A DNA stretch of 6,470 nt from an uncultured Parasphingopyxis sp. (GCA_905479515.1 CAJQMX010000075.1:1-6470), one strand, 5' to 3'; shown: positions 1-6,470, counted from the stretch's first letter. Notes: generated by a model from the sequence alone, not told the origin. Numbers and translations: made by a program.

Positions 1-1
1 C

Positions 2-733
2 GATCCCCTGTCGGCGCATTTTCTCTCGCAGGCTGAAACGCTTAAATCCCGCATGGAAGGCGGAGACCGCAATCTGGTGCGCATCTTTGGCGATGGCATC
101 TGGCTGCGTCAGCGCGACGAAAGCGGTCAGCTCATTATCAACGCCGCCAACTACGACAACACAAGGGCGGCGCTTGAGAAGGTGACGATCTGGCGCTTCG
201 ATCCCGAGAATAAATTTCTTGAACGATTGGACGCCTCGGAGGCCTTCCTCTCCGGCCGCACATTGGAGCTTCACGATGCGCGGTTGCGGGCGCCCGGCGT
301 GGAAAATGAACAATTCACGCCGATCTACGCCGTGCGCACCTCCCTCACCTCCGGAAACTTACGCGAACGGGTGGCGCCGCCAGAGACCCTTTCTCTGTGG
401 AGCCTGCCCCGCTTTATCCTTCTGGCCGAAGCCGCAGGGGTGCCCACCGTGCGCTACAATATCCGTTTTCACGATTTGTGCTCCACGCCCTTGAAGTTGC
501 TCGCCATGGTGTTGATCGCCGCCGCCTTTTCAATGCGCCCGACCCGGACCGGCGGCGCCCTTAAACTGGCGGTAGGGTCGATCATCGCCGGATTTTCGCT
601 GTTCATCATCTCCGAAATCTCCACGGCCCTGGGTGAATCGGGGCTTGCCCCCGCGGCTCTGGCCGCCTGGATTCCTGCTGTGGTGGCGAGCCTTGCGGCC
701 GTAACCGTCCTGTTGCATCTGGAGGACGGCTAG
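2..733 (+). CDS. lptG: LPS export permease LptG, C-terminal part (5' end outside window)
   Basis: LptG is an inner-membrane subunit of the LptB2FG ABC transporter, which extracts lipopolysaccharide from the inner membrane and feeds it to the LptC-LptA-LptD bridge. The frame is open from base 2 and runs upstream out of the window, so the ATG at 53 is internal, not the start. The visible 243 residues hold the end of the periplasmic beta-jellyroll domain (about residues 20-125). Next comes the family motif SLWSLPRFILLAEAAG, then an RFHDLCSTPLKLLAMVLIAA segment. Three hydrophobic helices lie at roughly 160-177, 185-209 and 216-239. The tail LAAWIPA...LLHLEDG is typical of LptG and separates it from its paralogue LptF. 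lptF probably lies just upstream, as is usual, but this cannot be seen. The stop is TAG, and lptD follows on the same strand. The call is firm; only the N-terminal half is missing, because of the window edge. Confidence 0.95.
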   Translation, partial: DPLSAHFLSQAETLKSRMEGGDRNLVRIFGDGIWLRQRDESGQLIINAANYDNTRAALEKVTIWRFDPENKFLERLDASEAFLSGRTLELHDARLRAPGVENEQFTPIYAVRTSLTSGNLRERVAPPETLSLWSLPRFILLAEAAGVPTVRYNIRFHDLCSTPLKLLAMVLIAAAFSMRPTRTGGALKLAVGSIIAGFSLFIISEISTALGESGLAPAALAAWIPAVVASLAAVTVLLHLEDG

Positions 734-753
734 GCGACGCCGACGTCCTCCAG
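719..753 (+). repeat. Perfect 10-bp inverted repeat (stem-loop) across the lptG stop
   Basis: CTGGAGGACG at 719-728 is exactly complementary to CGTCCTCCAG at 744-753. They enclose a 15-base loop that contains the lptG TAG stop; a small GGC/GCC pair is possible inside the loop. The left arm encodes the conserved Leu-Glu-Asp end of LptG, while the right arm is noncoding. The stem is GC-rich and should be stable in RNA. No T-run follows (the next bases are AATAGGGC), so it does not look like a standard intrinsic terminator. It could protect the 3' end of the upstream mRNA, pause polymerase, or partly separate lptG from lptD expression. These roles are inference. Confidence 0.6.
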
Positions 754-767
754 AATAGGGCTATCGG

Positions 768-795
768 CTGGACCTCGCCAACCGCCTCATATAAC
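768..795 (+). promoter_or_regulatory. Possible promoter for lptD
   Basis: CTGGAC at 768-773 matches five of six bases of the CTTGAC form of the -35 box common in alphaproteobacteria. TATAAC at 790-795 is a good -10 box. The spacer is about 15-16 bases, slightly short for sigma-70 but within the range reported for Caulobacter housekeeping promoters. Transcription would start near 802. That would leave about 45 leader bases before the GTG at 847, but only about 15 before the GTG at 817. The call rests on sequence match alone. The gene could equally be read only from upstream of lptG. Confidence 0.3.
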
Positions 796-830
796 TCTAC
801 CACCACGATAATTTCAGTGATTCGCGCGGC

Positions 831-836
831 GAAGGG
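831..836 (+). promoter_or_regulatory. Ribosome binding site supporting the GTG start at 847 of lptD
   Basis: GAAGGG lies 10 bases before the GTG at 847. No Shine-Dalgarno-like sequence precedes the in-frame GTG at 817, whose upstream bases are ACGATAATTTCA. The match is moderate, but it is the best local evidence for choosing between the two starts. Confidence 0.45.
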
Positions 837-846
837 CCTACATTCC

Positions 847-3171
847 GTGTCAACCAGTAACCGCCTTACAGCGCGCCTGTTGATGACGACAGTGCTTGCG
901 GGCGCTGCCGCTGGCCTGTTGGCTGCGCCGCCCGCATGGGCGGCCGCCCCAACCGTAACAGCCGGCGAGAATGAGTCCGATCAGGTCCTGTTCGAAGCGG
1001 ACAGCGTCGAGCGCGAATTTGATGATGGACCGATCATCGCAGAAGGCGATGTGCGGGCCTATTTCGGCGCACGGTACCTTCGCGCCGACCGTTTGATCTA
1101 CGATCCCGAAACCGACATTGTCATCGCCGAGGGCAATGTTTCAATTACTGACGCCAAAATGGAAACGGCCTTTGCCGGACGGGTTGAGCTCTCCGGCGAC
1201 CTGCGTGACGGCATCGCAGAAAATTTCAGCGCGCTTCTAGAAGATAACGCGCGCCTCGCCGCCGATAGCGCGGTGCGAGAACAAGGCGCCCGTACGCGCC
1301 TTAACCGCGCCGTCTATACGTCATGCAATGTCTGCAACAAGGATGGCGAGCCAAAAACACCAACATGGCGCATCAAGGCGCTGCGCGTTACGCGGGATGA
1401 GGAACGCAAGGTTCTTCGGTTTCATCACGCCTTTCTTGAAATTGCGGGCGTACCGATTATTTACGCGCCCTATTTGCAAACGCCGGATCCTTCGGTGGAG
1501 CGTCAGTCGGGATTTTTGCCTCCGGATATTGGCGCATCGAGCCGCCTCGGCTTCAATATCGAGCTGCCCTACTATCTGGCTATCTCGAATTCACAGGACG
1601 CAACATTTTTTCCAAAATACACGGCGAAAGACGGCGTCTTATGGCAGGCGGAATGGCGTCGCCGCGGCGCTAACGGCTATCATGTCCTTTCCGGCGGGGT
1701 TATCGACGCCCCCAACGATACAACGACACCAGCAGCTTTCACGGAAAGCACACCGGGGGTTCGCTGGCACCTGTTCGGACGCGGCCACCGTGACTTCGGC
1801 GAAAACTGGCGTGCAAGCTATGACTTCGAGCGCATTTCCGATAAGGAATATCTGCGTCAATACGACGTTGAGCGCCGCGGCGATTTGCGCCAGGAGCTCG
1901 ACCGCAGCCGCACCAATCAGCTTCGCAGCAATGCACGCGTTGCCTGGAACGAGGGCGGTTCGCATCTGACTATCGATACTTATCTGTTCCAGGGCCTCAG
2001 AACGCAGCAAAACCGGCTGGCGATGATGGAACAGGGCCTAGGCCGCATCGATGACGCCAGAACCACGCCTTATGTGCTGCCGCTGATCGACTTCCGGCAT
2101 GACTTCAACTCAAAAGTCGCCGGCGGCGCCGTGACGGCGAGGGCGAACATCGCCTCGCTCTATCGCACACAAGGCATCGACTCTCAGCGCTTCACCACAT
2201 CGCTTGAGTGGGACCGGGACATCATCACCCACGGCGGCCACCGCTTCAATCTCTTCGCCAAAGCGCGCGCCGATGTATTTTCTTATCAGGACCTGGACCA
2301 AGGCACGGAAGTCTGTTTTAGCGGCGATGCTCCGTGCGCTATCGGTTTCCCGGGCTTCTCGGAAACCGACACAAGCGATATTACGTCGCGCTTTGCCCCC
2401 ACCATTGGGCTTGAATGGACATACCCGCTGGCGCGTGAATTCCACGGCGCACAGCTCTACATAGAGCCGCGTGTACAGCTCATCGCCAGCCCGACAGGGC
2501 TGAATGACGACGATATTATCAACGAAGATTCGCAAAGCATCGAATTCGATTACGCTGGCCTTTTCGACTTCAATAAAGCGACTGGTTACGACGCTTTCGA
2601 AGACGGTCAGCGAATGAATATCGGCGTGACAGCATCCGCCGAAACGCTGAACGGCTTTCTTGTCGAAGGATCAATCGGCCAGCAGATCCGCTTGCAGGAA
2701 ACCAAGGCCTTCAACGATTCTTCAGGCCTCGGAGAAAAAAGCTCCGACATCGTCGGCTCCTTAAACATTGAGTACAAAAATAAAGTCGGCCTCGAAAACC
2801 GGTTCCGGATCGACAACAATTCTGGCGATGTCCAGCGCGCTGAATCGCGCGCCTATTATCGCGGAAAAATTATCCGCGCAGGTGTCAGCTATGTACGTTT
2901 GAATGAAGAAAACATCGCCAATAATCTCGTCAAGCGCGAAGAGTTGACGGCGAACGCCAATATTAAACTCACACGACACTGGTCCGTTGGCGGCGGCTGG
3001 CGTCTTGATCTCGACAGCAACCAGACGATCCAGCAGAATTTCTCGGTTGGCTATGAAGACGAGTGCTCCATGCTCGGCCTAACCTACCGCCGCGATCGCA
3101 CCCGCACGCGTAATGTCGAGCCCGATAATGCTATTTTGCTTACCTTCACCTTGAAATCATTGGTCAATTGA
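847..3171 (+). CDS. lptD: LPS-assembly outer-membrane protein LptD (OstA/Imp)
   Basis: LptD is the outer-membrane beta-barrel that, with the lipoprotein LptE, receives LPS from the LptA bridge and inserts it into the outer leaflet. Starting at GTG 847 gives 774 residues, close to the usual 750-800. An in-frame GTG at 817 would add ten residues but has no ribosome site. Residues 1-32 form a signal peptide (basic start, Ala/Leu core, A-W-A cleavage site). The periplasmic OstA/LptA-like jellyroll spans about 46-120, with the repeated strands VLFEADSVEREFDDG and IAEGDVRAYFGARYLRADRL. The LptD core follows: the Y-T-S-C-x-x-C motif (Cys160, Cys163), then RQSGFLPPDIGASSRLGF and PYYLAISNSQDATFFPKY near 220-260. 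The rest is strand-rich barrel ending in LTFTLKSLVN. Cysteines are Cys160, Cys163, Cys490, Cys497 and Cys740. The E. coli protein has one near its mature N-terminus and a C-terminal adjacent pair. surA follows after 76 bases; its product chaperones LptD folding. Confidence 0.95.
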   Translation: MSTSNRLTARLLMTTVLAGAAAGLLAAPPAWAAAPTVTAGENESDQVLFEADSVEREFDDGPIIAEGDVRAYFGARYLRADRLIYDPETDIVIAEGNVSITDAKMETAFAGRVELSGDLRDGIAENFSALLEDNARLAADSAVREQGARTRLNRAVYTSCNVCNKDGEPKTPTWRIKALRVTRDEERKVLRFHHAFLEIAGVPIIYAPYLQTPDPSVERQSGFLPPDIGASSRLGFNIELPYYLAISNSQDATFFPKYTAKDGVLWQAEWRRRGANGYHVLSGGVIDAPNDTTTPAAFTESTPGVRWHLFGRGHRDFGENWRASYDFERISDKEYLRQYDVERRGDLRQELDRSRTNQLRSNARVAWNEGGSHLTIDTYLFQGLRTQQNRLAMMEQGLGRIDDARTTPYVLPLIDFRHDFNSKVAGGAVTARANIASLYRTQGIDSQRFTTSLEWDRDIITHGGHRFNLFAKARADVFSYQDLDQGTEVCFSGDAPCAIGFPGFSETDTSDITSRFAPTIGLEWTYPLAREFHGAQLYIEPRVQLIASPTGLNDDDIINEDSQSIEFDYAGLFDFNKATGYDAFEDGQRMNIGVTASAETLNGFLVEGSIGQQIRLQETKAFNDSSGLGEKSSDIVGSLNIEYKNKVGLENRFRIDNNSGDVQRAESRAYYRGKIIRAGVSYVRLNEENIANNLVKREELTANANIKLTRHWSVGGGWRLDLDSNQTIQQNFSVGYEDECSMLGLTYRRDRTRTRNVEPDNAILLTFTLKSLVN

Positions 3172-3232
3172 GCGCTTGCACAGGCGGCAATTACCACTAT
3201 TTTCCCCGTAGGCGGGCGTGAATACAAATTAC

Positions 3233-3236
3233 AGGA
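3233..3236 (+). promoter_or_regulatory. Ribosome binding site for the ATG start of surA
   Basis: AGGA lies 11 bases before the ATG at 3248. The alternative in-frame GTG at 3218 is preceded by TAGGCGGGC, where purine-rich bases sit unusually close to the start codon (about 3-5 bases). The evidence is slight and leaves the choice of start open. Confidence 0.35.
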
Positions 3237-3247
3237 CAACCCACAGA

Positions 3248-4576
3248 ATGCGATTTTCCGTAATTAGTTCAGTTGCTTACTTTATCGCGACGGGTCTGGC
3301 GGCTGCCCTCCTGACGCCGGCGGCGGCGCAAATTCAGACCAATTCCGAGGGTTTAACCAGCGATCAGGTGATTGAGCGTTCCGGCGTACCGCCAAGCGCC
3401 GTGGCTGCCGTGGTCAATGACGCCGTGGTCACCACCTTCGATGTGCGCCAGCGCATGAAGCTCATGCTGATCTCCGCAGGCGGCCAGATTCCGCCAGAAG
3501 CCATGCCTCAAATCCAGGCCCAGGCTCTGCGTGACCTGATTGAAGAACGTCTGAAACTTCAGGAAACCGGGAAGTGGGACCTTGTTGTCGGTGAGGACGA
3601 AGTTCAGAACGATCTCTCGCTGATGGCGGCCCAATCCAACATCACTGTTGATCAAATGGTTGACGAACTGGGCAACGCCGGCATCTCAGTGAACACTTTG
3701 AAAGAGCAAATTCGCAGCCAAATCGCCTGGCCGCAACTGGTGCAGGGCCGTTATCGCGACCGGGTGCGCGTTAATGAAGACGAAATCGAGACGACTCTTG
3801 AGCGCATGCGCGAAGACGTCAGCAAGGAACAGTTCCTTGTTTCCGAAATTTGCATTCCCGTCGATAATCCATCACAGGCCCAGGAATATTATCAGGGCTC
3901 ATTACAGCTGATTGAACAGATGCGCCGCGGTGTTCCTTTCGCGGTCGTCGCACAGCAATTCTCCGCATGCACGACGGCTGCTGTAGGCGGCGACCTTGGC
4001 TGGGTGCGCGCAGGCGAGCTTGATGAAGAGCTCGACAATGCAATCAGGACGTTGCCGCCGGGATCAGTCACCAACCCCATCCCTTCCGACGGCGCATTCA
4101 TTATTCTCGCAGTTCGCGACGAACGCGCCGCCGCAATTGCAGGCGAACCTACATTCACTCTCGCTTATGCCAGCGCCGATGAATCCCTGGGCAACGCCGC
4201 AGCGCACGCAGCGCTTGAAAATATTGAAACTGCTGAAGTCTGTTTCAGCCGAGGCCTCCGAATCGATATGGGTAAAGGAGTCGGTTTCAGCCTTCTTGAA
4301 AACGTTACACTCGATAAAATAGACGAGCGTTTCCGCCCTTTCATCGAGGATCTCGAACGGGGCGAGCAGTCTACGGTGATTGAAGCGGACGGCGCTTATC
4401 ATTCGGCTTATGTTTGCGACAAGGATGAAGGCCTCGGCCTTCCGTCCCGCGCAGCTATTGAAAACCGGATATATTCGCGCCAGCTCGAAAGGATTGGCCA
4501 ACAATATCTGCGTGATATTGAACGCGACTCCATGGTCGACATCCGCTCCTATAACCTGACGCAACCGAACGGCTAG
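3248..4576 (+). CDS. surA: Periplasmic chaperone SurA (parvulin-type peptidyl-prolyl isomerase family)
   Basis: SurA binds unfolded outer-membrane proteins in the periplasm and delivers them to the BAM complex; LptD is a known client in E. coli. From ATG 3248 the product has 442 residues; a GTG at 3218 would add ten. Residues 1-27 are a signal peptide ending A-A-A before Gln. The SurA N-terminal chaperone domain spans about 46-185 and begins AVAAVVNDAVVTTFDVRQR, with the helix RDLIEERLKLQE. A parvulin-like domain follows at about 196-295, with GGDLGWV at 247-253. A weaker second parvulin-like region lies at about 303-393. The C-terminal helix at about 398-433 (RQLERIGQQYLRDIERD) normally packs back on the N-domain. 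The first strand reads V-S-E-I-C-I where active parvulins have S-H-I-L, so isomerase activity is doubtful. There are four cysteines: 202, 241, 332 and 390. The gene lies between lptD and pdxA, as in E. coli. Confidence 0.92.
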   Translation: MRFSVISSVAYFIATGLAAALLTPAAAQIQTNSEGLTSDQVIERSGVPPSAVAAVVNDAVVTTFDVRQRMKLMLISAGGQIPPEAMPQIQAQALRDLIEERLKLQETGKWDLVVGEDEVQNDLSLMAAQSNITVDQMVDELGNAGISVNTLKEQIRSQIAWPQLVQGRYRDRVRVNEDEIETTLERMREDVSKEQFLVSEICIPVDNPSQAQEYYQGSLQLIEQMRRGVPFAVVAQQFSACTTAAVGGDLGWVRAGELDEELDNAIRTLPPGSVTNPIPSDGAFIILAVRDERAAAIAGEPTFTLAYASADESLGNAAAHAALENIETAEVCFSRGLRIDMGKGVGFSLLENVTLDKIDERFRPFIEDLERGEQSTVIEADGAYHSAYVCDKDEGLGLPSRAAIENRIYSRQLERIGQQYLRDIERDSMVDIRSYNLTQPNG

Positions 4577-4580
4577 AACC

Positions 4581-5585
4581 ATGCCGGCTCCCCTTGCCCC
4601 GGCTCCCTTAGCCGTGACCATGGGTGAGCCCGGCGGCGTCGGCCCAGAAATAACCCTCGCCGCCTGGGAGACCTTGAGGAAAGACAGTGTCTTTTTTGTC
4701 ATCGCGGACCCGTCACTCTTCCCAGCTGAGAAAATCGCCCTGATTGCCAGGCCCGAAGAGGCTGCGTCGGTTTTTACAAACAAGCTTCCTGTGTTGCCGC
4801 TTGAGATGCCTGTCATCGCAACGCCTGGCGCGGCATCTTCCTCAAATGCCGGCGCCGTCATCGAAAGCATCACCCGCGCCGTCGCTTTTGCACTCTCCGA
4901 CGCAGCCTCCGGCGTCGTCACCAATCCCATACAGAAATCAGCGCTGATCGCCGCAGGCTTCAAGTTTCCAGGACACACGGAATTCCTCGCCGATTTAACG
5001 AAAGACGCTGCAATGCCGGTCGGGCGTTTGCGCGGTCCGGTTATGATGCTTGCGGGGCCGGAGCTGAAAACCGTCCCGGTCACCATCCATCAATCCGTCA
5101 TCGAAGCGGCGCGCGCACTCAACACGGACATGATTGTGCAAACCGCAAAGGTCACAGCACAAGCGCTCGCTCAGGAATTCGGCGTCACCGCTCCCCGCCT
5201 TGCGATTTCCGGACTTAACCCACATGCTGGTGAAGCAGGCGCATTAGGCCGCGAAGACGAGGAGATCATCGCGCCTGCGATTGCAGCGTTAAGAGCTTCC
5301 GCTATTGACGCTCGCGGCCCCCTTCCCGCCGACACCATGTTCCACGCCGAAGCGCGGACAACTTATGACGCCGCGATCTGCATGCTGCATGACCAGGCTC
5401 TTATCCCGGCAAAGACGATGGCCTTTCATGACGCTGTGAATGTAACGCTCGGCCTCCCTATCATCCGTACCTCGCCAGATCATGGCACAGCCCTCGACAT
5501 CGCCGGCAAAGGGGTCGCCCGCGCCGACAGTCTGATAGCCGCTATCAAAATGGCCGCTGCCATGGTCGCACACCGCACCCCATGA
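4581..5585 (+). CDS. pdxA: 4-hydroxythreonine-4-phosphate dehydrogenase PdxA
   Basis: PdxA oxidises 4-phosphohydroxy-L-threonine with NAD(P)+. The product decarboxylates and is condensed with deoxyxylulose 5-phosphate by PdxJ, in the DXP-dependent route to pyridoxal 5'-phosphate. It acts in the cytoplasm as a metal-dependent homodimer. The 334 residues match the family length (E. coli 329). Visible motifs are TMGEPGGVGPEI (13-24), GVVTNPIQKSAL (111-122) and GHTEFLAD (131-138, with substrate-binding His132 and Thr133). Further on are SGLNPHAGE (210-218), MLHDQALIPAKTM (268-280) and VTLGLPIIRTSPDHGTALDIAGKG (288-311). By alignment from memory, the three metal-binding histidines are His170, His215 and His270. 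The start lies 4 bases after the surA stop with no clear ribosome site, so it is probably translationally coupled to surA. The stop overlaps the rsmA start by ATGA. All expected catalytic residues appear intact. Confidence 0.96.
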   Translation: MPAPLAPAPLAVTMGEPGGVGPEITLAAWETLRKDSVFFVIADPSLFPAEKIALIARPEEAASVFTNKLPVLPLEMPVIATPGAASSSNAGAVIESITRAVAFALSDAASGVVTNPIQKSALIAAGFKFPGHTEFLADLTKDAAMPVGRLRGPVMMLAGPELKTVPVTIHQSVIEAARALNTDMIVQTAKVTAQALAQEFGVTAPRLAISGLNPHAGEAGALGREDEEIIAPAIAALRASAIDARGPLPADTMFHAEARTTYDAAICMLHDQALIPAKTMAFHDAVNVTLGLPIIRTSPDHGTALDIAGKGVARADSLIAAIKMAAAMVAHRTP

Positions 5586-6409
5586 GCGCGCCCCTTCCTC
5601 CCCTGCGCGATGTGATTGAGCGCTATGAGCTTGGCGCAAAGAAATCGCTTGGCCAGCATTTCCTTCTCGATCTCAACATGACGCGAAAAATCGCGCGCGC
5701 GGCCGATATTGGCAGTGGCGATCAGGTGCTGGAAATCGGCCCGGGGCCTGGCGGTCTCACCCGAGCGCTGCTTGAAACAGGCGCGCACGTCACCGCCATT
5801 GAGCGCGATCATCGCTGTATCGAAGCCCTTAGCGAAGTCGCCGCTTTTTTCGATAACAAACTTACGGTAATCGAAGCCGACGCACTGACCGCAGATGAAA
5901 CTACATTTCTGGCTGGAAAAACGCCGGTGAAGATTGTCGCCAACCTTCCCTACAACATATCAACGGAGTTGCTGATTAAATGGCTGAAAGCAGGCCCCGC
6001 TTTATGGTCCGTAATGGCGCTGATGTTTCAAAAGGAAGTGGCCGACCGCATCCTCGCAGCGCCGGGATCAAAAGCTTATGGCCGACTTTCTGTGATCGCG
6101 CAGACGACCTCTGTACCCTCGCGCGCCTTCAATCTTCCGGCGCGCGCCTTTACCCCACCGCCAAAAGTCGACTCCAGCGTCGTTTTATTTGAACAGCCTC
6201 GGGAAGTCTTTCCGGCGCTAGGCGCACTAGAGAAAGTAACGCAAGCGGCTTTCTCGCAGCGCCGAAAAATGTTGCGATCTTCACTAAAACCTATTTTCGG
6301 CGATAAACTTTCCGAAACGCTCCTGTCAGCCAATATTGAAGAAACACGGCGGGCCGAAGAGCTGAGTATCGATCAGTTCAAGAAACTGGCTCTAGTTATT
6401 GCAGAATAA
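5582..6409 (+). CDS. rsmA: 16S rRNA (adenine1518/1519-N6)-dimethyltransferase RsmA (KsgA)
   Basis: RsmA uses S-adenosylmethionine to dimethylate two adjacent adenines in the helix 45 loop of 16S rRNA, late in 30S subunit assembly. Its loss gives kasugamycin resistance. The 275 residues match the family (E. coli 273). Motifs in order are KKSLGQHFLLD (20-30), the SAM-binding loop VLEIGPGPGGLT (49-60), acidic Glu74 in VTAIERD, and EADAL (98-102). The catalytic motif IVANLPYNIST is at 118-128, with NLPY at 121-124, and MFQKEVADRI follows at 148-157. The substrate-binding region is FTPPPKVDSSVVLF (190-203), then the C-terminal helical segment FSQRRKMLRSSLK (224-236). The ATG overlaps the pdxA TGA by 4 bases (ATGA) and has no separate ribosome site, which points to termination-reinitiation coupling. 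The residues needed for catalysis are present. Confidence 0.97.
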   Translation: MSAPLPPLRDVIERYELGAKKSLGQHFLLDLNMTRKIARAADIGSGDQVLEIGPGPGGLTRALLETGAHVTAIERDHRCIEALSEVAAFFDNKLTVIEADALTADETTFLAGKTPVKIVANLPYNISTELLIKWLKAGPALWSVMALMFQKEVADRILAAPGSKAYGRLSVIAQTTSVPSRAFNLPARAFTPPPKVDSSVVLFEQPREVFPALGALEKVTQAAFSQRRKMLRSSLKPIFGDKLSETLLSANIEETRRAEELSIDQFKKLALVIAE

Positions 6410-6430
6410 AGCAAGCTCAGCTTTCTTTTT
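6408..6430 (+). terminator. Weak candidate intrinsic terminator after rsmA
   Basis: AAAGC at 6408-6412 can pair with GCTTT at 6420-6424, leaving a 7-base loop. Alternatively AAGC at 6413-6416 pairs with GCTT at 6420-6423. Either stem is followed by CTTTTT (6425-6430). The stem begins inside the rsmA TAA stop. It is short and AT-rich, so termination may be inefficient or Rho-assisted. Its position at the end of the five-gene run supports the call. If a gene converges from the right, the same site may serve both strands. Confidence 0.35.
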
Positions 6431-6470
6431 GTTGGCGAACCAACTGCGTTTGCGTCACCACGGCCGCAAG
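6417..6470 (-). CDS. Possible C-terminal end of a convergent unidentified gene (partial)
   Basis: On the reverse strand one frame is open from the window edge for 17 codons and ends in TGA at 6419-6417. It would encode a tail reading LAAVVTQTQLVRQQKES. The next gene must start or end somewhere past rsmA, and this frame would place its stop right at the candidate terminator, as in a tail-to-tail gene pair. The stretch is too short to identify a family or to exclude chance: 17 open codons are common at random. A + strand gene starting beyond the window is the main alternative. Confidence 0.25.
   Translation of the reverse strand, partial: LAAVVTQTQLVRQQKES

Noticed and set aside
1328..1969. 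A 213-codon + strand frame inside lptD in another reading frame
   Set aside because: The lptD frame over this stretch carries the conserved LptD core motifs, and the alternative product is Arg/Ala/Ser-rich with no recognisable family.
2110..2535. A 141-codon - strand frame inside lptD
   Set aside because: It is a shadow of the lptD barrel coding region. No domain, ribosome site or neighbouring gene supports it.
3176..3203. A possible surA promoter (TTGCAC, 16-base spacer, TATTTT)
   Set aside because: Both boxes match consensus poorly (about 3-4 of 6), and lptD and surA are close enough to share a transcript.
4064..5086. A 340-codon open frame on the - strand across the surA-pdxA junction
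   Set aside because: It lies wholly opposite two well-supported genes, and its low-complexity Ala/Ser/Gly/Thr composition mirrors their codon use. It shows no recognisable domain, and it crosses a gene junction that is tightly packed on the + strand.
6431..6444. Hairpin GTTGG-CGAA-CCAAC after rsmA (a UUCG loop on the other strand)
   Set aside because: Only 5 bp, with no T-run following on either strand, and it may lie inside a convergent coding end. Chance is a sufficient explanation.
1..6470. Search for mobile elements, CRISPR repeats, tRNA/rRNA genes, phage or defence genes
   Set aside because: Almost all of the window is filled by five recognised housekeeping genes with gaps under 115 bases. 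No direct repeats, transposase motifs or structured RNA genes were seen.

Overview
This window is an ordinary, well-conserved chromosomal cluster of a Gram-negative bacterium, most likely an alphaproteobacterium. The gene order on the + strand is lptG (3' part only) - lptD - surA - pdxA - rsmA. I infer alphaproteobacterial origin from four things: LptG directly precedes lptD, whereas E. coli has lptFG elsewhere; the SurA lacks a parvulin-type catalytic His; the proteins are alanine-rich with moderately high-GC codon use; and apaG/apaH do not follow rsmA. The genus cannot be set from the sequence alone.

Layout. Bases 2-733 encode the C-terminal 243 residues of LptG, the inner-membrane permease subunit of the LPS exporter. 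An 80-110 base gap follows. It holds a perfect 10-bp inverted repeat across the lptG stop and a possible promoter. Next comes lptD (stop at 3171), the outer-membrane LPS translocon barrel, and then surA (stop at 4576), a periplasmic chaperone for outer-membrane proteins. pdxA (4581-5585) starts 4 bases after surA. rsmA (5582-6409) overlaps pdxA in an ATGA junction. A weak hairpin with a T-run lies at the rsmA stop. The last ~54 bases may hold the C-terminus of a convergent gene on the - strand.

How the genes work together. LptG (with LptF and the ATPase LptB) drives LPS from the inner membrane across the periplasm to LptD, which inserts it into the outer leaflet. SurA escorts barrel proteins such as LptD to the BAM machinery, so the first three genes form an envelope-assembly unit. 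PdxA (pyridoxal phosphate synthesis) and RsmA (16S rRNA dimethylation) are housekeeping enzymes co-transcribed in the same order in many proteobacteria. The tight spacing from surA to rsmA suggests translational coupling.

I found no mobile element, CRISPR array, tRNA/rRNA gene, phage gene or new system. The points worth checking are small: the inverted repeat at the lptG stop, the cysteine layout of LptD and SurA, two GTG-versus-downstream start choices, and the convergent 3' end.
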